DNA from: Rhodoferax ferrireducens
GTDB taxonomy: Bacteria; Pseudomonadota; Gammaproteobacteria; Burkholderiales; Burkholderiaceae_C
NCBI RefSeq assembly: GCF_003347515.1
Contig: NZ_QEII01000322.1
Location: 62,001-126,000, forward strand
Reading direction: 5' to 3'
DNA length: 64,000 nt
Shown here: piece after piece, positions 30,355 to 38,405 of the stretch
Layout of the letters: each line of letters opens with the position of its first letter
Numbering within the stretch: position 1 is the stretch's first letter
The notes under the pieces: generated by a model
Seen by the model: the letters and a program-made list of their open reading frames with translations, nothing else
Databases searched by the model: none
What the model was told of the DNA's origin: nothing
Made by a program: the position numbers and the translations under genes

Positions 30355-33300
30355 ATGGCCAAGGCATTTGTGCCGAGCGACCTTGCGGGCCTGGACGACG
30401 CTGAGGTCGGGGCTCGGCGCGACCGGGGCGAAGTCAACCGTGTCGCCGAGCCCAAGAGCCGTGGCGCATGGGCCATTGTTCGTGCCAACGTCTTCACCCG
30501 CTTCAATGCGCTGCTGGGTTCACTGTTCACGCTGATGCTGGTGCTCGGACCCTGGCAAGACGCCTTGTTCGGCGGCGTGATTGTCATCAACTCTGTGATC
30601 GGTATTGCCCAGGAACTGCGTGCGAAACGGGCGCTCGACCATCTCGCGATGCTGAGCCAGACACGAGCCCTGGTGGTGCGTTCCGGGCGCGCGATCGATA
30701 TCGCGGCGTCCGAGATTGTCCTCGACGACATCTTCGTGCTTGCTGCAGGCGACCAGGTCCAGGTCGATGCCCTTGTGTTTTCGGCCGAGGAACTCGAACT
30801 CGACGAATCGCTGCTAAGCGGCGAGGCCGAGCCAGTGCTCAAGCACGCGGGCGATGAAGTGCTTTCGGGCAGCCTGGTCGTGGCGGGAACGGCGCGCTGT
30901 CGCGCCACGCGTGTTGGCGCGGCATCGCATGTGCACCGCCTGACGACAGAGGCGCGGCAATTCAGCCTCGCACACTCCGAGCTTCGCGCCGGTATCAATC
31001 GGATATTGCGCTATGTCGCCTGGGCCATTGTGCCGACGGCGGTGTTGCTGGTTGCGAGTCAACTCGGGCTGCGCATGTCTCTGAGCGACGCGCTGCGATT
31101 TTCGGTGGGGGGCTTGGTCGCGATGGTACCGGAGGGCCTCGTGCTGCTGACCAGCGCCGCGCTGGCGCTTGGAGCGATCCGGCTCGCGCGCAACCACACG
31201 CTGGTACAGGACCTACCGGCGGTGGAGACGCTGGCCCGGATCGACACCGTTTGCCTCGACAAGACCGGCACGCTGACGGAACGCGATCCGGAGCTTGTCC
31301 GCGTTGATTGGCTTACCGACAAAGACGTCGGGACCAAAGCGCTCGCAGCACTCGCGGCTGCCGATCCGCATCCGAACACGACGCTGCAGGCGATCGCGCG
31401 GGCTTACGGTGACCCGCAGGCCCCGGCCCCCGAGCACGCGGTGCCGTTCTCGTCGAGCCGCAAGTGGGCCGGTGCACAGTTCGCATCGTTGGGCACCTGG
31501 ATGATCGGAGCGCCCGAGGTCTTACTGCCAGCAAGCGACGGCGATGAAGCGGTGCGTGCACAGGCACAGTCGTTGGCACAAGCAGGGTATCGCGTGCTGC
31601 TGCTGGCGCGGACGGACAGCACCATTGCGGCGGAGCGTCGGCCAGAAGCGGTGATCCCGGTCGCTCTGGTTATCCTCTCCGAGCGCGTTCGGCCTGACGC
31701 CGCGGAGACCTTGCGCTATTTCAGCGAGCAAGGCATCAGCATCAAGGTGATCTCGGGCGACCACCCCGCCACGGTCAGCCAGGTCGCAGGCCGGCTTGGG
31801 ATTGCGGCGGCCGATGCCGCCGTCGATGCGCGGGAAATGTCCACAGACCCCGGCGCATTGGCCGAGCTCGCCGTCACGCGCACCGTGTTCGGCCGTGCGA
31901 CGCCTGAGCAGAAGCGTTCGATCATCGCGGCGCTGCAGGACAAGGGCCATGTTGTCGCGATGATCGGCGATGGCGCAAACGACATTCTTGGCTTGAAGCA
32001 GGCCGACGTCGGCGTGGCGATGGGCGCCGGCATGAGCGCCGCGCGCGCGGTGTCGCAACTCGTTCTGTTGGATAACGCGTTCGCGCGACTCCCATCCGTG
32101 GTCGCCGAAGGGCGACGTGTCATCGGTAACGTGGAACGGGTCGCGGCGTTGTTCCTGACGAAGACGGTCTATGCCATGCTGCTGGCGTTCGCGGTGGGCC
32201 TTGCCGATGTCACGTTTCCTTTTCTACCGCGCCACCTGACGCTGATCGGCGCGCTGACCATCGGCATACCCGCTTTCTTTCTTTCGCTCGAACGCAATGC
32301 TGACCGCGTCCTGCCCGGTTTCGTCGAACGTGTGCTTCGCTTCTCGTTGCCCGCGGGCCTCATAGCCGCCGTGGCTACCTTCGGGGCCTACAGCCTTCTG
32401 GGTGGCGTTCTCGGCGCAAACGTTGCCCAAGCGCGCACCGGTGCTGCGGTGGCGCTGTTCGCCATAGCGGTATGGATTGTCGGGCTGGTTGCGCGCCCGC
32501 TCACCGCGATGCGGACGGGCCTGATCGTAATCATTTGCGTCGCATTCGCGGTGATATTGAGGCTGTCGCCTTTGCGTCTATTTTTTGCACTCGAGCCTCT
32601 GCACGCCATGATGTGGATCGGCGTGGCCGGCATCGTCGCGGTGGCGGGCGGCCTGGCGCTGTGGAGCGTTTCCGTCCCGGCACGCAGGACGCTTCTCCCT
32701 TCGACTATCCCCCGATTCAAGATGCGCGAGATGGTTGCCTGGTTGTTGAGCCGAGGATCACCCAAGTGGTTTCTCATGACGGCGGCGGTGCTTGTTCTCG
32801 GTGGTGCGTGGCTGTTCCTCGGAATACTTGAAGACGTGGTCAGCCGCGATCCGCTCGTGGAGGTCGACGCGTTCGTCTACGAGGTCGTCCGGACCCTGCG
32901 GACACCCAGCGGCGACAGCTTCCTGGTTGCGGTCACCGAACTCGGAGACGTCCAGGTCGTACTGCCGGTCATCCTGGTTGCTCTGGGCTGGTTTATCGCA
33001 CACCGGTTCTGGCGCACTGCCATCTATTGGCTTGCGGCGGTCGGCGTGGCCGAGGCCTTGGTGAAGGTCATCAAACTCGCGCTGCACCGCCCCCGGCCCG
33101 GTGCGTCGTATGCCGGCATTGAGCAGTTCTCCTTCCCGAGCGGTCATGCTACGCTGACCGTTGTTGTCTACGGCTTTCTCGCATTCTTGCTGTCTGTGCA
33201 AGCTTCCCACAGGCTGCGCGTCTCTATCGCGACTGCCACTGCGTTGCTCATCGGTGCGGTCGCGTGGTCCCGGCTCTATCTGGGAGCACACTGGATGTCA

Positions 33301-33507
33301 GACGTCGTGGGTGGTTTGAGCTTTGGTACGGCCTGGATCGCAGCTCTCGCAGTGGCGTATCTCTATCAACGCCACGAAGCGCTGAATACCCGAAGCCTCG
33401 TCACGGCCGTGCTTGTGACCTTCGCCGTTGCAGCCACGGTCCATGTGGCTACCAGCCACGCAGTCGATCTAGTTCGCTATGCACCCGTGCCAGTAGGTAA
33501 TAAATGA
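30355..33507 (+). CDS. P-type cation ATPase fused to a C-terminal PAP2 phosphatase domain
   Basis: 1050-aa membrane protein. Residues 1 to about 780 are a P-type ATPase: LDESLLSGEAEPV (actuator) near 155, AMVPEGLVLLTSA (ion-site helix), DKTGTLTERDPE with the phosphorylated Asp near 302, and MIGDGANDILGLKQADVGVA near 537. It has no heavy-metal domain and resembles CtpE/Ca-type pumps. Residues about 800-1050 are a PAP2 domain with KLALHRPRPG, FSFPSGHAT and SRLYLGAHWMSDV. One frame covers both, with no stop or frameshift. The ATG at 30355 follows the upstream PAP2 gene by four bases. Ion and lipid substrates are unknown. Confidence 0.85.
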   Translation: MAKAFVPSDLAGLDDAEVGARRDRGEVNRVAEPKSRGAWAIVRANVFTRFNALLGSLFTLMLVLGPWQDALFGGVIVINSVIGIAQELRAKRALDHLAMLSQTRALVVRSGRAIDIAASEIVLDDIFVLAAGDQVQVDALVFSAEELELDESLLSGEAEPVLKHAGDEVLSGSLVVAGTARCRATRVGAASHVHRLTTEARQFSLAHSELRAGINRILRYVAWAIVPTAVLLVASQLGLRMSLSDALRFSVGGLVAMVPEGLVLLTSAALALGAIRLARNHTLVQDLPAVETLARIDTVCLDKTGTLTERDPELVRVDWLTDKDVGTKALAALAAADPHPNTTLQAIARAYGDPQAPAPEHAVPFSSSRKWAGAQFASLGTWMIGAPEVLLPASDGDEAVRAQAQSLAQAGYRVLLLARTDSTIAAERRPEAVIPVALVILSERVRPDAAETLRYFSEQGISIKVISGDHPATVSQVAGRLGIAAADAAVDAREMSTDPGALAELAVTRTVFGRATPEQKRSIIAALQDKGHVVAMIGDGANDILGLKQADVGVAMGAGMSAARAVSQLVLLDNAFARLPSVVAEGRRVIGNVERVAALFLTKTVYAMLLAFAVGLADVTFPFLPRHLTLIGALTIGIPAFFLSLERNADRVLPGFVERVLRFSLPAGLIAAVATFGAYSLLGGVLGANVAQARTGAAVALFAIAVWIVGLVARPLTAMRTGLIVIICVAFAVILRLSPLRLFFALEPLHAMMWIGVAGIVAVAGGLALWSVSVPARRTLLPSTIPRFKMREMVAWLLSRGSPKWFLMTAAVLVLGGAWLFLGILEDVVSRDPLVEVDAFVYEVVRTLRTPSGDSFLVAVTELGDVQVVLPVILVALGWFIAHRFWRTAIYWLAAVGVAEALVKVIKLALHRPRPGASYAGIEQFSFPSGHATLTVVVYGFLAFLLSVQASHRLRVSIATATALLIGAVAWSRLYLGAHWMSDVVGGLSFGTAWIAALAVAYLYQRHEALNTRSLVTAVLVTFAVAATVHVATSHAVDLVRYAPVPVGNK

Positions 33508-33735
33508 AGCAATCCGGAGCACAATGTGAGCATTTTGGTTGGCCATCGCCATTGCGGAGAATCCTAATAAGCGCATACGGCATTAGCTTAAACGTCGCTA
33601 TACGCTACGAAAAATTGGTGCGCAACTTCTTTGGCGCGCCCTGTCTCGCTTGCGCCTATATCTGGCTGGCTTGATTGTTAACACGTCTCATTCAATTTCT
33701 AATTCATTGATGTAATAATATCCCCATCAACCCTG

Positions 33736-34296
33736 ATGGAAAAAGTCATGTCGCGTCCTGCCAGCGGAGATGATCGAATATTGATGAAAGCCCGCGAGGC
33801 CATCGCTTCGGCGCAGACGGTGGAACAGTTGCGTCAGGCGCAGGCGGTTGTGTTGCCACTGGACTATGCGATGAGCTTGGCCGACACGGCCCAGGTTATT
33901 GGCGTGTCACCGGGTTGGGCCTGTCAACTGCGTCGGCGCTTTATTCATGGACACAAAGCAGGAGCGCCAGATGCGCCCACCGCGGGCGGGCGCAAACGCC
34001 AGAACATGAGCCTGGAAGAAGAGCGTGAGTTTCTGGCGCCCTTCCTGGAGCAAGCCGCCACGGGTGGCGTGCTTGTAGTCGGCCAGATTAAAGCGGCGCT
34101 GGACAAGCGCTTGGGGCGTGAGGTGGCGCTGGCCTCAGCCTACAACCTGCTGCATCGCCACAACTGGAGAAAGCTCGCGCCCGACAAACGCCATCCTCAA
34201 AGTGACCCGCTGGCTCAGGAGGAGTGGAAAAAAAACTCCCCGAAGCGCTCGCCGAAATCCGCCAAGGCTGGGCACAAGGCAAAACCGTCAAGCTAA
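33736..34296 (+). CDS. IS630-type transposase, N-terminal ORF (orfA)
   Basis: 186 aa, with helix-turn-helix domains for end binding: AMSLADTAQVIGVSPGWACQ, then a winged-helix HNWRKLAPDKRHPQ typical of IS630 transposases. Near the end, an A8 run (TGG followed by eight A, about 34228-34235) lies where the frame must change by -1 to read LPEALAEIRQGWAQGKTVKL, so slippage on A8 would join it to orfB. In this copy the second part is displaced by the IS110-type insertion, so the product is likely inactive. The stop uses the first base of the inserted element. Confidence 0.75.
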   Translation: MEKVMSRPASGDDRILMKAREAIASAQTVEQLRQAQAVVLPLDYAMSLADTAQVIGVSPGWACQLRRRFIHGHKAGAPDAPTAGGRKRQNMSLEEEREFLAPFLEQAATGGVLVVGQIKAALDKRLGREVALASAYNLLHRHNWRKLAPDKRHPQSDPLAQEEWKKNSPKRSPKSAKAGHKAKPSS

Positions 34297-34390
34297 ATAC
34301 GAAGGGACTCCCCACTTTCCGGCAACGGCATCAAGTGCCAAGATTGGTTTATTGGAAAGTCAATCTATAACCTTTGAAAGGGGAAGTCCC

Positions 34391-35461
34391 ATGAGCGAGA
34401 TTACACGAGTCGGAGTGGATTTGGCAAAATCTGTGGTCCAGGTAAACGCCGTTGATGCTGGTGGAAAACTTGTCACCAACCGGCAACTCAGTCGAGACAA
34501 GTTTCTGCCGTGGTGTGCGCAGCTATCGCCAGGCTGCTTGGTGGCGATGGAGGCCTGTGGTGGATCCCACCATTGGGCCCGCAAACTAATTGCTTTGGGC
34601 TTGAATGTAAAAATCATCGCGGCACACTTGGTGACACCTTATCGGCTGCAGGGCAAAGGTGGCAAGAATGACGCCAATGATGCCGCAGCCGTTTGCGAAG
34701 CAGCGTCCAGACCGAACATGCGTTTTGTACCGGTCAAAACCACGGTTCAACAGGGCATTTTGTGCGTGCACAGTTTGCGCGAGGGGTTAAAGGAAGAACG
34801 CACAGCGAGTATCAATCGCATCCGGGGCATGCTGACTGAGTTCGGCCTGGTGGTGTCCAAGAGCCCGGAAAAATTGCGTGAGAAGTTGACCGAAATGTTG
34901 GAGGATGCCAGTAACGATCTATCCGGATTGGCGCGACTGGTCGTTCAAGAGGCCTATGACCATTGGAAAGATATCGACAAGCGCATCGAATGGTGCGATG
35001 AACGTATCAATGCGCACGTCAAGGATGATGCGCAGGCCAAGGCTGCCAAAGAGCTTGTGGGAGTTGGCTCGGTGACGGCTTCGGCTGTGGTGGCGACAGT
35101 CGGCGACTTTAATCAGTTCAAGAATGGTGCGCAGTTTGGCGCTTGGTTGGGGCTGACGCCCAGGCAAAACTCCAGCGGAGGGAAGAATAGTCTTGGCGGC
35201 ATCACCAAGCGCGGCAACATGTATCTGCGCATGTTGCTGATTCAGGGTGCTAAATCGGCGGTGATGACAGCACATATGCGCAGTGACCCCATATCAAAGT
35301 GGCTGTTTCAACTGCGTGAAAAGTCAGGCTGGCAAAAGGCGGCTGTGGCGATGGCGAACAAGAATGCACGCATTCTGTGGGCCATCATGACTAAAGGGTG
35401 TCGTTTTGACCCCAGGCATGTGAGTGTCAAGCCAGCTGGTCCGGCAACAGCAATGGCATAG
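34391..35461 (+). CDS. IS110-family DEDD transposase
   Basis: 356 aa. N-terminal RuvC-like DEDD domain: VGVDLAKSVVQVNAVD (first Asp), VAMEACGGSHHWAR (Glu) and GKNDANDAAAVCEA (paired Asp). The C-terminal Tnp domain has VGVGSVTASAVVATVGD and LGLTPRQNSSGGKNSLGGI with the catalytic serine. Start at 34391 with GGGGAAG upstream. All catalytic residues are present, so it may be active. IS110 enzymes use a bridge RNA encoded in the element. Confidence 0.92.
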   Translation: MSEITRVGVDLAKSVVQVNAVDAGGKLVTNRQLSRDKFLPWCAQLSPGCLVAMEACGGSHHWARKLIALGLNVKIIAAHLVTPYRLQGKGGKNDANDAAAVCEAASRPNMRFVPVKTTVQQGILCVHSLREGLKEERTASINRIRGMLTEFGLVVSKSPEKLREKLTEMLEDASNDLSGLARLVVQEAYDHWKDIDKRIEWCDERINAHVKDDAQAKAAKELVGVGSVTASAVVATVGDFNQFKNGAQFGAWLGLTPRQNSSGGKNSLGGITKRGNMYLRMLLIQGAKSAVMTAHMRSDPISKWLFQLREKSGWQKAAVAMANKNARILWAIMTKGCRFDPRHVSVKPAGPATAMA

Positions 35462-35755
35462 TTGGCTCGGTAGGTGTATTTCTGCAAGACGTGAAATTGA
35501 AGATGCAGTAAACAGGTCAGACCGGCGGCGGGCAAGCTCGATGAAACATCGGGGATTGCATTGGCAAATACCCGTAAGCTAAATGGAGCCCCGCCGAGCG
35601 GTTCGTATCTGGGTCAGCACAATAAGTGCAACAAGGCCGTCTGTAAATGTGCAGTCTGTTCCTCGTTTATCCGCCCCTTCAACTAACGCGAATGTAGAAA
35701 ACCGTAATCAAGAGAAAATCGATATGAGTGCTTGACAGCGTGAGGAGTCCCTGTA
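35462..35755 (+). ncRNA. Candidate bridge-RNA region of the IS1111-group element
   Basis: There is no coding sequence between the transposase stop and the right end (294 bases). In IS1111-group members the bridge RNA is reported from this 3' non-coding end, whereas in the IS110 group it lies upstream. The target core here can be read from the split IS630 gene (CTA/ATG junction), which gives a direct test for the target-binding loop. Confidence 0.4.
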
Positions 35756-36280
35756 ATGTTTCAAGACGAGGCGCGCTTTGGACGCATCTCGGACGTGCGC
35801 AGGTGCTGGGCTCCCAAGCCACTACGCCCAGTCTGCCAAGGCATGCTGACACACGAATACACCTACGCCTATGGCGCAGTGGATGTCTGCACTGGCGAGC
35901 TCGACAGCCTGATCCTGCCGCACGTCAACACCGCTTGCATGCAGTTGTTCCTGGACGAAGTCTCGGCACGCCATCCACAGGATCGCATCATCATGGTGAT
36001 TGACGGTGCGGGCTGGCATCGCAGCGATGCGCTCAAAGCACCAGAAAACATCCACTTGCTGAAACTTCCACCCGACGCGCCCGAGCTCAATCCGATAGAG
36101 CACGTATGGGATGAACTGCGTGAGAAATTCTTTCACAACCGAGTCTTCAAGAGCCTCGATGCTTTGGAAGATCACTTGTCGATAGCGCTGAAAACAATGG
36201 AACTCGACCCCAGCACTGTAGGTTCCATCGTATCCTGGCCCTGGATCATTGGTGCATTTTTAACTTCATTTGTGAATTAG
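35756..36280 (+). CDS. IS630-type transposase, catalytic part (orfB, severed)
   Basis: 174 aa read from the ATG at 35756, which is an internal Met of the original enzyme. It contains MFQDEARFGRISDVR (first Asp), IIMVIDGAGWHRSDAL (second Asp) and LPPDAPELNPIEHVWDELR (Glu), the DDE triad of IS630/Tc1-like transposases. In the intact element it would follow VKL of the orfA frame after an A8 slip. It has lost its natural 5' part because of the IS110-type insertion. Confidence 0.85.
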   Translation: MFQDEARFGRISDVRRCWAPKPLRPVCQGMLTHEYTYAYGAVDVCTGELDSLILPHVNTACMQLFLDEVSARHPQDRIIMVIDGAGWHRSDALKAPENIHLLKLPPDAPELNPIEHVWDELREKFFHNRVFKSLDALEDHLSIALKTMELDPSTVGSIVSWPWIIGAFLTSFVN

Positions 36281-36395
36281 AAATGGAATCAGTAGCCTGG
36301 ACTCCGTGCTCAGTCGTAAAAAAAAGGGCCTGCACGTCCCGAAGGAAAGGGCAGGCGCCAAGGGGGCGTGACGAGGCACACGCCGATGTGGGTCT

Positions 36396-36980
36396 TCAAG
36401 CGACTTTGAGCATCAGGCCGAATAACTGCCCGATGCGCGAGGCATCGCCCGATTGCAGGGCGTGGCAGGCGTTGCTCACGACCGGGTGTACCGCCACATC
36501 GACATCATCTGCCGCGTTCACACTGGCCAGCACGGTGCCGTTAGGTGTCAGAACTTTGAGGGCGCCTCTGCCATTGGTCCAGCTGGCTTCGACTACACAG
36601 TCGGTGCGCGTATCCAGCCGGTCGCAGACCCACTGGACGCCGGTGTCGAAAGCGTCAAGGGTGACGACATCCTCCAGATCACCGCACGCACGGTCATAAA
36701 AGAAGACCTTGTACACCACAGGCTCCAGCGCCTGTATTTCATCAAGACGCAAGTCCGGCATCAGCAGGACTGGCGTATCGCTTTTACTTGCCGGTGTCAC
36801 CATCTGGTCTTGCGCCAGGCGATCCAGCTTCAGCAACAGGGCATCAGCGTGACTGCGGTCTTCCAGCACAAGCATGGTGCGCATGGCGAGGATCTCCTGC
36901 GTCATCAGTCGCAATTCCTGGACGATGGCGCGTTCGGCGCGTGCCTCGATGGCACGCAGGGTATCAGCAATGGAAGTCAT
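36396..36980 (-). CDS. Unknown element protein with helical N-terminus
   Basis: 194 aa from the ATG at 36980. The N-terminus MTSIADTLRAIEARAERAI, QELRLMTQEILAMRTMLVLE is a long helix; a beta-rich C-terminal part reads VYKVFFYDRACGDLEDVVTL and LKVLTPNGTVLASVNAADD. No family is recognised. It ends the minus-strand gene row right of the IS insertion, and its leader carries a GGGCTG/CAGCCC hairpin (37036-37052). Confidence 0.6.
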   Translation of the reverse strand: MTSIADTLRAIEARAERAIVQELRLMTQEILAMRTMLVLEDRSHADALLLKLDRLAQDQMVTPASKSDTPVLLMPDLRLDEIQALEPVVYKVFFYDRACGDLEDVVTLDAFDTGVQWVCDRLDTRTDCVVEASWTNGRGALKVLTPNGTVLASVNAADDVDVAVHPVVSNACHALQSGDASRIGQLFGLMLKVA

Positions 36981-37052
36981 GGATGAACTCTTTTCATGAG
37001 GGATGCCGCCAAGCCCCAAGGCAAGTCGACGGGAGGGGCTGACGTGCAGCCC
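36981..37052 (-). promoter_or_regulatory. Possible structured leader F
   Basis: GGGCTG and CAGCCC pair around CACGT, the same loop as in leader B (51069). Close to the start, ATGAA and TTCAT can pair around AAGAG, the weak ribosome site. It looks related in plan to the other leaders but lacks the GTGTTCC/GGAGAACAC helix. Confidence 0.35.
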
Positions 37053-37067
37053 ACGGGTGTTGACAAC

Positions 37068-37607
37068 TCAGGCCGCCTTGCGGATGGCCGGGGGGAGGAC
37101 CGAATCACCGGCCTGTGCGGTCGTCGCGGCGGGGTCTGACGCGAGCCCCGTTTTTTGCTGACGGAAGTCCGCCTGCGCGGTGGCGAAGGTGGACTCCTGG
37201 GCCAGTTGCCTGGTTTTGGCCATGGCAGGCTCTTTGCCGATGTCCTTGCCGGTCTGGGGCAAACACTCGGCAACGATGTCGCCGCCCTGGCGCAGACTGC
37301 GGCGCAATGCGCTCGGCCATTCCAGGAACAGCTGTGTGAACAGCCCACTGCACAACCAGCGGACGAACAGTCCGATCCGTTTGTTGCGCGCCTGCCAGGC
37401 CTTGTGCGTGCGCAAGGATTCCTTGCAGCCCAGGTAAAGAGCCAGATGGGAACGCTTCATGTCTGGATCGGAATCCAGTTGGGCCAGTACTTCGGTGGCG
37501 AGGGCAAGATCATTGCCAACCCGCTTGTAAAAGCTGACCCATGCTCTTTCTTCCTCGTGCTCGATGCTGGAGCGCTTCGCGCGAGGAGGGGGTTTCTCAA
37601 GGGACAT
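37068..37607 (-). CDS. Unknown element protein with a hydrophobic segment
   Basis: 179 aa from the ATG at 37607 (GGAG ribosome site inside leader C). N-terminal charged part MSLEKPPPRAKRSSIEHEEE, then LATEVLAQLDSDPDMKRSHL and IGLFVRWLCSGLFTQLFLEW, which may be amphipathic or membrane-seeking. The tail is rich in Ala, Thr and Gln. No family recognised. Confidence 0.6.
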   Translation of the reverse strand: MSLEKPPPRAKRSSIEHEEERAWVSFYKRVGNDLALATEVLAQLDSDPDMKRSHLALYLGCKESLRTHKAWQARNKRIGLFVRWLCSGLFTQLFLEWPSALRRSLRQGGDIVAECLPQTGKDIGKEPAMAKTRQLAQESTFATAQADFRQQKTGLASDPAATTAQAGDSVLPPAIRKAA

Positions 37608-37673
37608 GGTGTTTCTCCAGATGAAAGAGGGAACACCTTTTCCCCAGTGGGGAGACGGTGGACTCCCCGAGGG
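37608..37673 (-). promoter_or_regulatory. Structured leader C (radC-motif-like)
   Basis: Hairpin with GGGGAG and CTCCCC arms (37649-37668) inside CCC/GGGG flanks, then GGTGTTCCC (37629-37637) facing GGAGAAACACC (37608-37618) directly before the ATG. The ribosome site GGAG is inside the second helix. Confidence 0.65.
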
Positions 37674-37730
37674 TTTGCAAAGATACGTGTCACTGATAAG
37701 CTCAGTGACAACACAGGAAAGGCCCACACC

Positions 37731-37997
37731 ATGCTTCGTGCAGGCAAGGCGGTACGGTTCACGCCCAACGAAGTCGAGGACTACCGATCACTCGGTATCG
37801 ACTTCGCCGGGACGCGAACGCAGGACGACGTCGAACAGGCGCTGGGCCGCTGGGCTCAGACCCTGGTCGATGAACGTCCTGATCTGCTGCACAAGATCGT
37901 CCTGGAGATGGCGAAGGTCAAGGGCGTGCGACCGCCCTCAGCGCTGGACCTGGTGGTCAACGCCGTGCCTGCTGCCGGTTCTCCCGGGCAATCCTGA
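37731..37997 (+). CDS. Unknown 88-aa element protein
   Basis: Starts at the ATG at 37731 after ACAGGAAAGG. It reads MLRAGKAVRFTPNEVEDYRS, then DFAGTRTQDDVEQALGRWAQ and LLHKIVLEMAKVKGVRPPS. It looks like a compact helical cytoplasmic protein. It is divergent from the 37607 gene, and its end overlaps the minus-strand gene at 37957. Function unknown. Confidence 0.55.
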   Translation: MLRAGKAVRFTPNEVEDYRSLGIDFAGTRTQDDVEQALGRWAQTLVDERPDLLHKIVLEMAKVKGVRPPSALDLVVNAVPAAGSPGQS

Positions 37998-38157
37998 TCC
38001 AGCGGTCGGCAATCTGGTCCAGGTAGACCAGATCGTCGGACTCGATCTCGCCAGACTTCCTCAGCCGGGCGATCACTTCCTTGACCAGTTGAGGGTCATC
38101 CTTGGCGAGTTGAATCGCCATGGTCACGACGCGCTTGCGATAGATACTGGCCAGCAT
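37957..38157 (-). CDS. Unknown 66-aa element protein
   Basis: It begins MLASIYRKRVVTMAIQLAKD and continues VKEVIARLRKSGEIESDDLV, basic and helical. The start comes right after the stop of the 38336 gene, so it is coupled to it, and it overlaps the 37731 gene tail to tail by 41 bases. No motif is recognised. Confidence 0.5.
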   Translation of the reverse strand: MLASIYRKRVVTMAIQLAKDDPQLVKEVIARLRKSGEIESDDLVYLDQIADRWIRIARENRQQARR

Positions 38158-38159
38158 GG

Positions 38160-38336
38160 TCAGGCTACCTCCGCGCAGGTTTCAACGACCGACGCGATTC
38201 GTTTGGAGACGAAGGGATACGGCCTTAACAGCGCGGCTACCAATGGCTTGCGAATCGTGAGCATCCGGGCACGCCCGGACCCTCCCAGCAGCACACCAAG
38301 GGGGCGCGTTTCTCTCGTCACAAGGACTGCGAACAT
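38160..38336 (-). CDS. Unknown 58-aa element protein
   Basis: Starts at 38336 with the GGAG of leader D. It reads MFAVLVTRETRPLGVLLGGS and ARMLTIRKPLVAALLRPYPF. It is short, basic and hydrophobic in part. It forms a two-gene unit with the 38157 gene. No function can be proposed. Confidence 0.5.
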   Translation of the reverse strand: MFAVLVTRETRPLGVLLGGSGRARMLTIRKPLVAALLRPYPFVSKRIASVVETCAEVA

Positions 38337-38405
38337 GGTGCTCTCCTTCAGGGTAAGAAGGGGAACACCCATCCCCGGCAGGGAACTTGGAGTTCCCCGT
38401 TCGGG
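38337..38405 (-). promoter_or_regulatory. Structured leader D (radC-motif-like)
   Basis: GGGAAC and GTTCCC arms (38381-38397) sit inside CCCG/CGGGG, followed by GGTGTTCCCC (38360-38369) opposite GGAGAGCACC (38337-38346) just before the ATG. Same plan as leaders A, B and C. Confidence 0.65.

Larger units (their letters stand above)
34296..35755 (+). mobile_element. IS110-family (IS1111 group) insertion sequence
   Basis: The boundaries are set by the split IS630 gene: removing 34296-35755 joins AAGCTA to ATGTTT and restores the frame VKL-MFQDEARFG. The subterminal inverted repeats AGGGACTCC (34303-34311) and GGAGTCCCT (35744-35752) leave seven bases outside on the left and three on the right, exactly the IS1111-group pattern as I know it. 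There is no target duplication. It holds one transposase gene and a 294-base 3' non-coding end. Confidence 0.85.
33690..36289 (+). mobile_element. IS630-type element interrupted by an IS110/IS1111-type element
   Basis: Ends form an inverted repeat: the left ATTCAATTTCTAATTCA (33690-33706) matches the reverse complement of the right end up to 36289, with one mismatch in 17 bases and weaker pairing beyond. Inside are the N-terminal orfA (33736-34296) and the DDE catalytic part (35756-36280), split by a 1460-bp insertion at 34296-35755. No clear TA duplication was seen at the outer ends. Confidence 0.75.

Noticed and set aside
37155-37730. Extended + strand frame upstream of the 37731 gene
   Set aside because: Runs antisense through the 37068-37607 gene and leader C; the ribosome site supports the start at 37731.
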